A stretch of DNA of 64,000 nt, taken from the NCBI GenBank assembly GCA_037576215.1, contig JBANDB010000015.1, forward strand, positions 1,798,001-1,862,000, given 5' to 3'. Shown here piece by piece: positions 33,690 through 44,432 of this stretch. Both the position numbers and the translations under genes were made by a program. The stretch comes from Armillaria gallica. Lineage: Eukaryota; Basidiomycota; Agaricomycetes; Agaricales; Physalacriaceae. A model generated the notes under the pieces. It ran no database searches. It was given only the letters and a program-made list of their open reading frames with translations, and was not told the origin of the DNA. The stretch's first letter is position 1. Every line of letters starts with the position of its first letter.

Positions 33690-35486
33690 TCATGAACTTG
33701 AAGATGACTTCCATCTGCCGACTTGACTGTGAAGTGGATTGCCCAATGTGTGCGACCCCATACTATGACAGAGGCCATATTTACCATCTTCATAGGACAA
33801 GTCAAACGGGCCCAGGAAGTAATAAGTATAGCATAGCAGGTCTCCAAACACAAGTTTCCCATACTCATTGATATAGGGTTGCTCTTCTTTCTCATCCTTC
33901 AAAATGATTATTACACAAAGAAAATTGTTCATGGTTTCACTGACCAGGTTGAATATGCTGTAAAATCCACCAACTGAATATCTATAGCTGTCCATTGGCA
34001 AAACCTCCGAGACCATCTGTAGGAATGGGTATTGACCTTTGTCCAAGGGTAACTCTTGTCAGACATACCTGTAGATCTTGAAACTGCATGATGGTATACC
34101 AAGAGGTCAGCTGCTTTACTCAAAAACACAAAGAATAGCCTTTACCAAATCAAAATAGAATTGTATGAACTGCATCACAGGCAAGCCATGGAGATGATGG
34201 TGAAAAGGGATTTGATTTGTGCCTGTCCATGGGAATTAGCACTAGAGGACAGATGGAAGGAGCAACATCTTACCATGAAGAAGAAATATGATTGCAGGAA
34301 GATCAGGTGATCTGCAAACACCAAAGATTTGGGGAAGGTTTGGGTGCCTATTGTCAAGAAGGGTGTGATTCAGTCAGCTATACAGAGATGGAAAGCCGAA
34401 CCTTTGTTTCATTAAAAAATCAAGGTCCTGATCAAGTTGCTAGAATACAGAGCATATGGACCTTGCCAACAACACAAGGTAGGATACACTCACTTTCATT
34501 GTGTCCTCTCTGTTTTCACCAGAAGTCTGATATTTGTGAATGACCTTTTGTGTATCACTGTTTTTAATGGTGCAATAACTGTCTTGGTATCTAACAGCAT
34601 GACACTTTGTCGATGAACGAGTCACTGGTTTGATTATGTGGATGTTGCCTGGAACGATATTCCAAACCTGTAAAGGTTGAATGACAGGAGTGGAATGATT
34701 GAAAATCACACACTGATCCCTTATAAAGACTCTGTTGTTGTAAAGTTGCCAAAATATTTTGCATGTCCTCGCTCTGCCGGACACCTAAGGTGCATATTTC
34801 TTCGATACTGTCTTTGATGGATGTGATGTTTCTCTTCGATGCCTCCATGGAACCTGTCAGAGTACTGAATCCCACAGTAACATCATGATGGACATCGGAG
34901 AGAGTTAGGTGTGACATGGTCGTTGTACAGATCTGCTGCCTGTTCAAGAGTGAATGATAATGATGACAGGAAGCCACATACTAGGAAGTCATCCTTAGCT
35001 GTCTGTACTCGTTGCCTGTAAGCACTGATGTCCTCCAAAATCTTCTTGGCCTTCAAAAGATGCCAGATCCCACGCGCTTTGCCTTCCTTGTTCAACTTTG
35101 ACAGCAAATCATTCAGGTATCTGAGAACGGAAGGCTTGGGAGAGGCCTAGATACTTAGATAAAGTGGATTGACTCACATCTGAAAGTCAAGACAGATATC
35201 TTTAAAACACAAGGCGCTAGTTGGACCATGATGAATGATGGTGTCCCTTACGACAACCAATGTAGCAATGGTGCTCTTGGCCAATTCTTGGAGATCTTGT
35301 CTATTCTTTGCAGCGCTCTGTGGCTCTCATTAGTGTGGAGAACAAGGAAGTATAAAGACATACCTTGATGGCCTCGAGAATGATTACCATGCACTGGGCA
35401 GCACCCTTGATAAAAGGAAATGGGGCCATCTCGCCTGCTGCAGCAGTCAACTTTGCAACCTTGAGACAAGAGTCGATACCAGACAT
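33690..35486 (-). pseudogene. MLKL-type N-terminal domain / kinase-like protein, copy A
   Basis: Exon 1 (35486-35364) starts MSGIDSCLKVAKLTAAAGE and ends CMVIILEAIK. This matches the N-terminal helical domain of fungal proteins related to MLKL, a membrane-targeting helical bundle in cell-death proteins. Exons 2 (35305-35178), 3 (35120-34982) and 4 (from 34932) follow in phase, with introns of 58, 57 and 49 nt, through RQDLQELAKSTIATLVVVRD, YLNDLLSKLNKEGKARG and SIEEICTLGVRQSEDMQN. A 46-nt intron leads into VPGNIHIIKPV and YQDSYCTIKNSDTQKVI. The C-terminal kinase-like part has HPNLPQIFGVCRSPDLPAII and YINEYGKLVFGDLLCYTYYF (about 33800). The N-terminal four exons read cleanly; the C-terminal third (34.4-33.7 kb) has stops. 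No kinase catalytic residues were identified. Confidence 0.7.
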
Positions 35487-35639
35487 GGTGGTAGAAGGAG
35501 AGAATGTACAGACAAGTGCTGCACCGCATATGCACAACTTAATATACCATTGTGGCACCAATACACAGCACATGATTGAAGCTGTTGTAAGAAGCTGTAA
35601 GAACAGTACGAGCTTTCTTGCTGCACAGGAACATGGCAA

Positions 35640-36575
35640 AGTTGATATCTGCCATCATTCAAGTGCTGCTGCTGTAAGCAAGGCGATGTCGTCTACTGGG
35701 TTTCTTGGATGAATTTGTGCCAGAAGAATAAGCACCTGGCATCGCGTGACTCCAGCCTATGCCAACCAGAATCACCAGTCCTCCACATTATCCATCCAAA
35801 TCCTTAACGGTGCCAAATCATCCTCAGACCTAGTTTATCTAATCGCCTATTTAATCAGCTGTGCTTCTGAATCTGGTACAGTGATTGTTCAGCCTTGTAC
35901 ACTCATTCTTTGTTTTGGCATTGAGATGGCGATGGCAAGATATACAGCTCATATATTGAAGGTAATACAAATTGTTTACGTATGTCTAGACATTGTTGAC
36001 ATCAACAGACAATACAGCTCAAGCAGTGTTAACTTACAAATCGTGATGCTTCACAGATTGCTTGGGAGCGACTGGCATTTGTCTTGCCAAGTATCATCTC
36101 ACTCAACACATATAATTAGAAGTTATGCGATAATGCTGTGAAACCTCATCCAAAACTATCTGGATCAGAACATCAAAGCATTGAAGCAGACACCTGTCAG
36201 AGCTGTAAGTAGATTGTATCAAAACAGAGTCAGAGCACAAACCCTGACAGAAATATGCTGTAGAAGCTCAAAAACCAGATCCGTTATCCCTGGGTTCATT
36301 GTGGAGTGCGCCATCTTCAAGACATGAGAGGAAATTTCTCCACCAGCAACAGATCTCTGGGAATGCCAGTGACATGGGCAAGAAAATGGCAGTGTAACAC
36401 ATCTGGGTTTCTTAGGTTTCCCGAGGTACTGGAGAATGTGAATAGAATGTTGGAGCATAGATAAACAGTTTTGTGTTCATGCAGAGGGTCGTCATTACAC
36501 CTCCTTCATAAATGGGAGCAGATGACATAAGTGATGGTTCTGGAGTATAGTAAATTAGTTTGTATTATAAGATGA
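35640..36575. other. Spacer in copy A; no gene recognised
   Basis: The plus-strand frame 35746-36141 (131 codons) is not conserved as protein in copy B and is probably fortuitous. The sequence is similar to about 46500-47390. Confidence 0.35.
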
Positions 36576-37090
36576 TTATATTGTATGATGCACCTCCCTA
36601 TTGGTACTCGGAGCAGGGTTTAGCCAGATTCTAGCTGGAAGTTCCTGGTCCAGGTAGTACACTTTGAATCTGGCCCCCACAATCTCACCAACATCATATG
36701 AATGCCAATGGATGTGCATCCTGTTTGCTAACACAGGCTTCAAGGTCCTCAACTTAGATATCCTTCTGTAACATGTTACGTATTCATATGGCTGCCTATA
36801 AACAGATGGGTTACAGAGTGAAGTTTTCATGGTTTGTATTATGAGTGCTTACACAAAACGGCATGGTTCCTAACAGTGACCAATGCTGATACTTTTATGC
36901 TGTCGTCGAAGTGTCAGTACTCTGGTAGTAACCATAATACAAAGGAAAGATGAATGTGGAACATCTCTCCAGTGAAGTAACGTCTGCATCATGTCCAATG
37001 AATGTAGAGCCTCCTGGCCCGGCTCATATCGTTGCTGTCCGAATGTCACTAAGTACGGTGGAAGGATATGTTACTTGAACTGAGCACATA
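36576..37090 (-). pseudogene. Unrecognised two-block gene, copy A
   Basis: A minus-strand block at 36830-36576 contains RMHIHWHSYDVGEIVGARF and YYLDQELPARIWLNP. An upstream block at about 37085-36860 matches the 64-codon frame of copy B (47885-47691) with CTGPGGPMLIGCDADITS there. Stops interrupt the upstream block in this copy. The two blocks are separated by a short intron-like stretch. No family is recognised. Confidence 0.35.
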
Positions 37091-37544
37091 CATCATTCAA
37101 CGAAAATGACCATCAAGCAACAACAAGATTTCTCACCCTGCGATAGGCCAAGATGCCACTTCACCTTTGTCCATCCTTCAGACACAGGATCACCAACTGT
37201 CCTTGCACCTTTGCTCATCCCACTCGCATTGAGTTTCTCGCCCACCTTCCCCAGTGCCAACTCTGACACACCTTGGAGGTATATGATTCTCAGCCATGAT
37301 CAACGTTGAATTTCCATCACATCAATACAGCTGATGCTTGACAGCCATCAACATGCTGCCTCGACTCTATTCACCACTTCCTGTTGCCCGCCCAATTTTC
37401 ATATATGATGTCAGGGGGAAATCCCCCAAACAGTGCTGCTTTCTTGTATTCGAAGGACATCGTTGGAGCACAAAATCTTGTACTTGGGGAGCTATCTAAG
37501 GAAGGAGATTAGGGAGCGGGATTGGGATTGCACTAAGGAGGGCT

Positions 37545-37890
37545 TTAGGGCTTAGTGTTGTTTGCAAAACTGGTGGAACTTACCATCCTTGTCGCTGTCT
37601 CCTTCAATGCCTCCAACCTGGACCTTGTTTGCAGGACAACAATACATATTCCTGAAGTAAAAAGAGGTTTCGGCACGGACATCGACATTGCTTGAGACTC
37701 GAGGGTTGGATGCGCATGCGCAGAATGGAACAATATTGAGCTAAGGATGGGTGAACACCTAGGGATGTTGGTAGATGCGAGTAACTTACTATTCTTGATA
37801 CGTTCGTGGCTGTCCTTCATCCCATGTCCCTTTGTTCCGACCGCCATATCCTACGGCTTGCTTGCTGGAGAGCGATACTCATCTCATGCA
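37545..37890 (-). pseudogene. Unrecognised short spliced gene, copy A
   Basis: The minus strand reads MAVGTKGHGMKDSHERIKN up to a GTAAGT donor (about 37790). A TTAG acceptor (about 37742) and a second exon with CPANKVQ-type or SRLEALKETATRMV readings follow. In copy B the first exon extends upstream to an ATG at 48766, and the corresponding positions here carry stops. Function is unknown. Confidence 0.35.
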
Positions 37891-38544
37891 AAATCTGGGT
37901 CTTGAGGCATCAAATTTGATTGTACTGTAAAGTGCTCCCCAATGCTAGCACTGATTAAATAGATCGATATCTCTGGGGAGAGTGAGCACCCTTGAGTATT
38001 AGTGTGGAGTGAACGGACTCACCCTCTCACATGTTTCCTTCCCATTCCGATATGATTCGTCTCTTGTCACTGTCAAGAACAATGAGGATTTCTTGCCCTC
38101 CACAACAAATGCGCAGTGCTCGTCATCGTCTCAAGGCAAAATTTGGTCCTGTCCTTGCACTTGCAAGAACATCATGTCTGCAGCGCAGATCTGAGCTTGA
38201 AGATATCCAGACAATAAGCCCAAGCAGGACAGCTGGCACTCAATTTTTGATCTACATCTATTAAACGACTTGATCGCTGAGTCAGGTTTACGAGACGATG
38301 TTGTCAATAGTAAGTAGTGGGGACTGGAAAACGAACATGCCGGTCCTTCAGACCGATTCTCCTTGGCCAAATTTTTGCTTATAAAAATACATACATACTA
38401 TCCTCTATTCCTAATACCAATCTCACTGACCGTTATGTGATGCTTTTCAATGAAGTTCATTATTTATTATCCGTCACAAATTTTATATACAGGAGATCAT
38501 AGTATGAAGTGCGCTACTAGCTTTCCCTAAACCCTGGGCTCTTC

Positions 38545-39190
38545 CTACTCTTTCTCATTGGCAGAACTGGGGATATGGCACCCTATACCTACATAAAGCG
38601 TGAGTGTCTCGAGGTTGGGACAACCTCGACTTGTTGCTACCAAAGTGGGATTGGCATCGTTGATCTTGAACTGACATATATGGGGCAAGATCTGCTCATC
38701 GCGGTCATAGCACCAATCATTGGAGCCAGATTTCAAAGCTGAGGAAGTAAATCCACATTGAATGTGAACATAATGTGCATCTAATTCATTGATGCTGCAA
38801 GGAAAAGTGTAGTCAAACAAGACCTGTTTATGTAGAAAGACGACAAGTGGAAGGTGGGGACAATGAAATTGGAGGTTGCCCATGTTTGCATGGATATGGT
38901 TGCAGGTAAACATTCAGATACCATATACCATCCTCCATGTCATCCACACATCACCGTAAGATGTGCCAGAATCCCTGTGTGTGGATGAACGTGTCTTGCA
39001 CTGTGCATCTGCTCCACATATTCATCAGTCACGAAGCGCTCAAGTCTTGGGAGAGTGGACAAAGATCATGCTGGCAAAAATGACACACATTGATCGATGG
39101 CAAGGCCATCACCACTGCTGTGAGCATGTATATGAGGTCATAAGAAAAGTGACACGCACTTTGAGTTGCCCCCGGTACAGTCCAGCAGGC
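38545..39190 (-). pseudogene. Companion block of the F-box region, copy 2
   Basis: The minus-strand frame 38913-38545 ends CPNLETLTLYVGIGCHIPSS, a leucine-rich-repeat-like phrase of the kind found in F-box/LRR proteins. Upstream on the same strand GQLKVRVTFLM (about 39160) matches the plus-strand block at 29150. The parts are in different frames and separated by stops. It is divergent from the F-box copy at 39531, as in copy 1 at 27.6-29.5 kb. Confidence 0.35.
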
Positions 39191-39530
39191 TAAAAAATGG
39201 GCTATAGCGTATGGGTCCTGAAGCTGAAGGCCTGAAGGAGCATCTTAATCAAACATAGTCGCAATTCGAAGACATAAAAGTGACATACCCTTGATCATCC
39301 TTTTTCTTCTTCGCACCTGGGCACCCTTTTGTTGGGAGACGCATCTGCTGGATGCTGGCATGGTAATGACAGCACGAAGCTGGACCATCCAGGCCGTTGG
39401 TCAATGTTTGAACACAGAGTTGCCATGGCAGAGGTAAGACACAAATGACGCCTCACTAGCATAGTGCAACCTAAATGTTGTCTGGCGAACATAGTTATCA
39501 ATGTCGACGCTAGCTGATCCATAGTGGACA

Positions 39531-40390
39531 GTACTACCTGTAGAATTGGTTGAGTTGATCCTGCAAGGCATCGATCTGACCAACAAATGTACCCTCAGTG
39601 TATGCGCCTCACTGAAGTTTGGATCCCCTCTTCGTGAGTCCTCTTCCATATCCCACTTCATGCCGCCCTGAGCTGGCACCTACTCCAATAAACAAGATAT
39701 CTCATTGTGTAGTCTTCCAGATGTGCCATAGACTCTGGTCGTGCATACACCCAATGTTGAGCATTTCAAGATGACCAGCTCGCTGATTCGCCTAGATTAC
39801 AGCAAGACGTAGCAGCTAAACAGGACTTGGAGTGTTGTGGAATTGTGAATGTGGAGTAGATTCATCCACAATTTTCTGCTCACAGCATCGAGGATCGTAA
39901 GGTTCCAGGAGGATATGCAAGGGGTGAACAGTGATGGGTCAGTTTGGGGTATATAGATGAACATATTGTATTAGGGCTCAGCCTGTATTTGGAATTCAGA
40001 GGCGCTGGTGATTTTGTCAATTTTGTTATGGCCATCTCGTCACCCTCATGGTGAAAATAGAATACGCTGCCTGATCAGGTGTTGAGCATGGGTGTGGTGG
40101 TTCTTCCCTTGGGTCAAGATGTGGTCCCAGTCAAGGTGTCTGCTCTCATCATACATTGTTAGCTCATGATGTGTGAAGTCTGATATTGACCTCTGTGGCA
40201 ATGAACAGAGCTGCCAGTTTGAGGTACCAGTGATGTCTTTCCCATGGATTGTGTGGCTGTGTGGTCTGTGATGATCTGATCACCATCACAGAACAAGAGG
40301 ACGGTTGACATTGGGTGCGCAAGTGGTAACAATGTTTGGGCAGCCAAGAGGATGAAGGAGGAGATGACATTGTTTAGAGCATTCAGCAAG
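39531..40390 (+). pseudogene. F-box-like gene, copy 2
   Basis: The reading VLPVELVELILQGIDLTNKC at 39531 aligns with the F-box start of copy 1 (MVLPVEMIEMIMQGVD). The expected ATG codon just upstream is changed. The later block near 39800-39870 matches QDLEHCAVQ of copy 1 on nucleotide level. Numerous stops and shifts make it non-functional. The minus-strand frames at 39295-39679 are shadows. Confidence 0.5.
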
Positions 40391-40754
40391 CCAAGAAGAG
40401 GTTACTAGCCATGTGGTCATGGTGTTCTTGCACTGTGACGACATCTCCTCTGAGTCAGGCCAGGCCTCCAAGTCCACGCGCCATCTAACATGACCTGCTT
40501 CACTGTCTAGCACAAAATGCAGGACTTTTTACTTGAGTCAAACATGCTTTGGTCCAGAGGTGCGATAATCTGCTGATTTTCTGTGCACTTGTGTTTGAAT
40601 TGTAACATTGCAGTGGTGACGAACTGTATTTACCCAGATCGACTCTCCACCTTCAATTCCAAGTCCAAGGCTCCAACACCTTCGAACCTCTTGCAGCCAT
40701 GGTGGTCAAAAGTTTCAAACCTTTCACATCTACCACGGCACTAGCAGTTCAATG

Positions 40755-41568
40755 ATACCTGGACCATGAAAACATTATCCTCAAGCTACATAGCAGACTG
40801 CAGGCTTGGCTATCATTCCAATAAAGACAAGTTGGATTCAGTGCCATGGACACCTTCCATCAATGATTACCTACGACACACCGTTCATAATATTCAAGCA
40901 GGTGCAATTCCAGACTGGTGCGAAGTCAAATGATTTTGATAAACACGGCACTTTGGAAGGATTGGGTGTGGGAGGTCTCAGCTTGGTTTGGGAAGATGGG
41001 ATCGTACGACATGGAGTTCGCTGCATATCAGCTTTTGCGGCCTCTGCAAGGCCGGTATATTCTCTGTCTTTCTGACAGCGTTCATCTCTGCATTACCCTG
41101 GAGCCCACCCCTCTTCATCCCATCACCTACGTTGTCAAAGGACTTGCCCTTGAATCTATCCCTGGCATTAGTATGGAGAAGCTCCAACCAGGTATTGATG
41201 TCTCAGAACAAGAGGTCGTGAGGATACTCAGCAATGTCATCACAGGGCTCCATGCCATTGGGGCATGCACAGCGACATCCACACCAGGAATGGCGTTCTG
41301 TCTGAAGTGGATCGGTCTCCCATCGTTATTGACTTCAGAGAGGCCAACATCAGGGAGCCTAGAACTAGCAATGAAGATAGGAGAACAGAGGTCTGGATAT
41401 GCATTACATGAGGAAGATTCTACTAACGGATGCTGGACAAGGACAGTGACACTCGGGCTGGCACTACAAAAAGCCATTGGCGTTCAATGCATATATGGAG
41501 AGCATGTCTAAAGATTTTCCTCAGACAACATTCAAAAGAGCGGTAGGTGCAGAGTGGTCAAGGGCATG
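40755..41568 (+). pseudogene. Protein-kinase-like (PKL) gene, copy 2
   Basis: The N-terminal block (about 40765-40915) precedes a frame at 40918-41511. That frame contains YQLLRPLQGRYILCLSDSVH, PLHPITYVVKGLALESIPG and EQEVVRILSNVITGLHAIGA. After a frame change near 41260 the catalytic-loop region reads HSDIHTRN with IDFREANI. Asp of the canonical HNDIHTRN is kept but Gly of DFG-EAN is replaced by Arg. The C-terminal tail KPLAFNAYMESMSKDF (about 41475-41525) is also a family hallmark and is in yet another frame. It is better preserved than the left copy, yet still needs at least two frame corrections. Convergent with the membrane-anchored gene at 43320-44183. Confidence 0.7.
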
Positions 41569-42025
41569 AGAGAGAGGGTGTATCAGTGGAGTATAAGAGG
41601 AGGTGTTTGTTGCAGGCATTGGTATGACTACGACTATCCATGGCACAAATCTCCCAATGTGACGACCACCATTCGGCCTAGTGAGAGGAATATCAACCTG
41701 GTTGTCACATAGATGGATGGTATTGTGCTCTGTGTACTGATATGCACCACTAAAACAGAGTTGGTGCCTTCAACAATTCCGAAGCTGCTACCGTCTTCCT
41801 GATCAACACCGGCGCATCCGATCTTGGATCTCCTGTATTTGTCATGTTTTCAAGGGCTGCTGGTTCTCCTTCCATTACTTCCCCTTCCCTCCACATTTGG
41901 ACGCAAACCAAGATTGAATATTGATCCCAGTTGTAATGCCTCCCTCAAAAATGGGAGCAGATTGCTGAAGTTGATATGGCGCAATAGACTTTTCGATTCA
42001 ATCCTAGCCTCGAATCTTCTCTGTA

Positions 42026-43198
42026 CCCAGTGGCATTTTGGGACAGGGATTTGGCTATAACAGCCGGGTCAATTTCTGGTTGAACTCCAGCCCCCAATAG
42101 CACTTCCCTTGTTTCCTTCCCTCATTTCTTCTCTTATTCTTACTCTCGACATTGCCAGACCTTCAATTGCCAGAATGAGCGGGCCGTGGTGCTCATTGGT
42201 TCTTGTCACACCCACAGTGTGAATTCGAAGTGCCACCATCAAAGTCTTCTGATCCCTGTGCCTTCTTTCTATCTGCTTACTTTGTGTTTTAACTTGCTGC
42301 GTGCAAGTCTACCTCAACAACTTGAGTCCTTTTCGCTATCAAAAGTACATAATCACGATTTTGGAATTGCATAGCTTGCTCACAGGCATGATGACATGAT
42401 CCTTAGAGTCAACGCTTGATGATGCAGGGACAATCAATCGGTGGATAGCAGCTCAGTATTTGAAGGAATTGTCATCTCTTGTTGGTTTTGGGTGCTTAGT
42501 TTGGTTTTAAAGATGGCAAGATGTGGTGACCAAGCTTTGCTGGAATGAATGGCGGTAACTCTAATTTTCTTACAAGCTAAGTGTTGGCTGCAGAATACAT
42601 GTCTTTGCTTGACGTGACCGCCTAGGACCGGCACCGGCTGTTTGGGCACAGAAAAACATATGCACATGAATCAAATTTTTCACAACGACAGTGAGCTTTT
42701 CCCCCTTTTTTGTGTTCACCTGAGATGAACTGAAGTTAAGTTGGATGTATCTTTTTCTGGCAGGGCTTTAACAAAGAGTAAAATAGGTTCACGGTGTACA
42801 CTCACAGCGAGTTTGACAATCTGAGTCTGGAAAAGACTCCCACAACTCCACTCCACCCAAATCCACATCCACAGAGCGAGTGAAAGCTTCTATGTCCATT
42901 GCCCATGATCCCTACTGACTGTCCCATCCTTCATGTCACTGTTCTGAGCATCCTCCTTACATGGCAGTCCAATGAGGGAAGTCATGCTCAAGTCAGCACT
43001 GTTGGAGACTGGGGATGTCATCCGACGGTGTAGGAACTCGGAGGAGGAAGGAAAGGTATGACAGAGACACTCTATTCAATGAGTGGAAAGTGGAGGCAGG
43101 GATCAGGAGGGTCGTCGTGTTATAATTAATAGCACGGAGACTGGGAGGGCTTGGACGAACAGATGGAAGATAGTTAATTTTTATTTTAGCGAGAGGGG
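42026..43198. other. Extra 1.17-kb block absent from the left arm
   Basis: Alignment to 1913-2060 of the left arm breaks at about 42026 and resumes at about 43198. No terminal repeats, target duplication or open frame longer than about 80 codons was seen. It may be an insertion in this arm or a deletion in the left one. Confidence 0.45.
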
Positions 43199-43319
43199 TG
43201 CAGACTGATTTTCATTGTTAATTGGTGTCATTGATCCTAGTTCTGTGAATTATCATGATGGAAGAGACATATTGGATAACTTGTTGTCAATATCTATATT
43301 TACAAGTAGTTCTTAAAGG

Positions 43320-44183
43320 ATGACAGAAGAATAATCTGAACACTGATAGCAATGAATATAATAATGAGAGCCCATGTACTGATATCATGCTGCACAACGG
43401 AAACACTCTCCATCTTTGTTGTGTCCGATATGACTGGCATGAGCCCCGAAGACTGGGATGTTGTATCATTTAACACCCATTTTGTTGCATGTTTCTCAGA
43501 AAAACACCTGCTGTGTACAAAGATCTACTCACCTCCTGTGAAAGGGTCAAGGAACTCAAAGAGTGGCCACCCAAAATACTTGCATACATCAGTGCCATTG
43601 TGTGCAGGGTCAAATCCGTGCTTGGCATTTAACTCGGGTATGGTTGAACGTATCATGTGCTTCAGGAGCCGCCCCCATTGAGTCTGGCACTCCCCCCCCC
43701 CACTGACTTCGATAGTAAAAATATCTTCCTCCTTCAACAAATCCATGCCACAAACTCAGGAACAAGATAAGATAGGCCAGGGTGTAATTGTATTGGTCTC
43801 GTAGTCAATGACAGGGGCAGTTATCGACAATGAGAGCACATGATGGTACTGGTCTTTTGTATTGCAGATATGACAGAAGTTGTCATTGCTGAAAGAGTCA
43901 TCCTTTAGGATAATTTGAATGAAAAAGGTCACATCTAAGTGTGTATGATGCAGTCAGCAGTTGTTTCAAGCTGAACCAGCTGCCCACCTTCAACGATACA
44001 TGCTTCCAAATCACTAGGATAGCCCCTAGAGCAAAGACATGAGTCTAGCTTGGAAGTCTGTGCAATCCACAATTTCACAATCTCATCCAAATCTTCCCAA
44101 CATGTATGGATGCTAATGAATGGTTTTCTGATCACATCATCCCATGAAAGCTCGATGGACACCAACCCACTGACAAACAACAA
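43320..44183 (-). pseudogene. Unrecognised membrane-anchored protein, right copy
   Basis: The minus-strand start at 44183 begins at MLFVSG and contains WDDVIRKPFISIHTCWEDLD and WIAQTSKLDSCLCSRG. After frame changes come CHICNTKD (about 43855) and a frame 43746-43525 with SLKEEDIFTV-like LLKEEDIFTIEV and NAKHGFDPAHNG. The C-terminus has VVQHDISTW followed by a hydrophobic helix ALIIIFIAISVQIILLSSF and KNYL (about 43310-43390). The tryptophan before the helix is TGG here, while the left copy has TGA. The helix at the extreme end suggests tail anchoring. Function is unknown. Confidence 0.5.
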
Positions 44184-44432
44184 TTAGCAGCATCAAAAGT
44201 TGGTTGACTGAATGACAAACTTGTCAAGCGATGGATTAACGAATTCCATCAATGGCCCTTTTCGCCAAGAAATATCCCACTTCCACCTGTGCAGCCAGGG
44301 CCGGGCTCTCCCAACCAAAACTCGGAGTGGTGAAGGGAAATTCTGCAGACTACATAGTAATATACTGCCTGGCGCATATGGGGCTATTTGGTATGAGCAG
44401 CTGTAGACAGAGTCTGACTTGTATTGTGGGGG

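Larger units (their letters stand above)
40755..44205. repeat. Right arm of inverted segmental duplication (partner 800-3335)
   Basis: This arm lies at the end of tandem copy A and contains the convergent kinase-like and membrane-anchored genes. Only its first part (to about 41120) recurs in tandem copy B, so the arm has been involved in two separate duplication events. Confidence 0.8.
33425..44274. repeat. Tandem segmental duplication, copy A
   Basis: Copy A begins near 33425 (CCCACTCCCACCCATGTGGCC) and its counterpart begins near 44275. Paired landmarks give offsets of 10854 bp at the MLKL-like 3' end, 10861 at its start, about 10911 at 38.1 kb, about 10950 at 40.3 kb and about 11000 at 40.8 kb. 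The small drift shows accumulated indels. Copy A is longer, containing 41.1-44.27 kb that has no partner in copy B. Confidence 0.85.
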
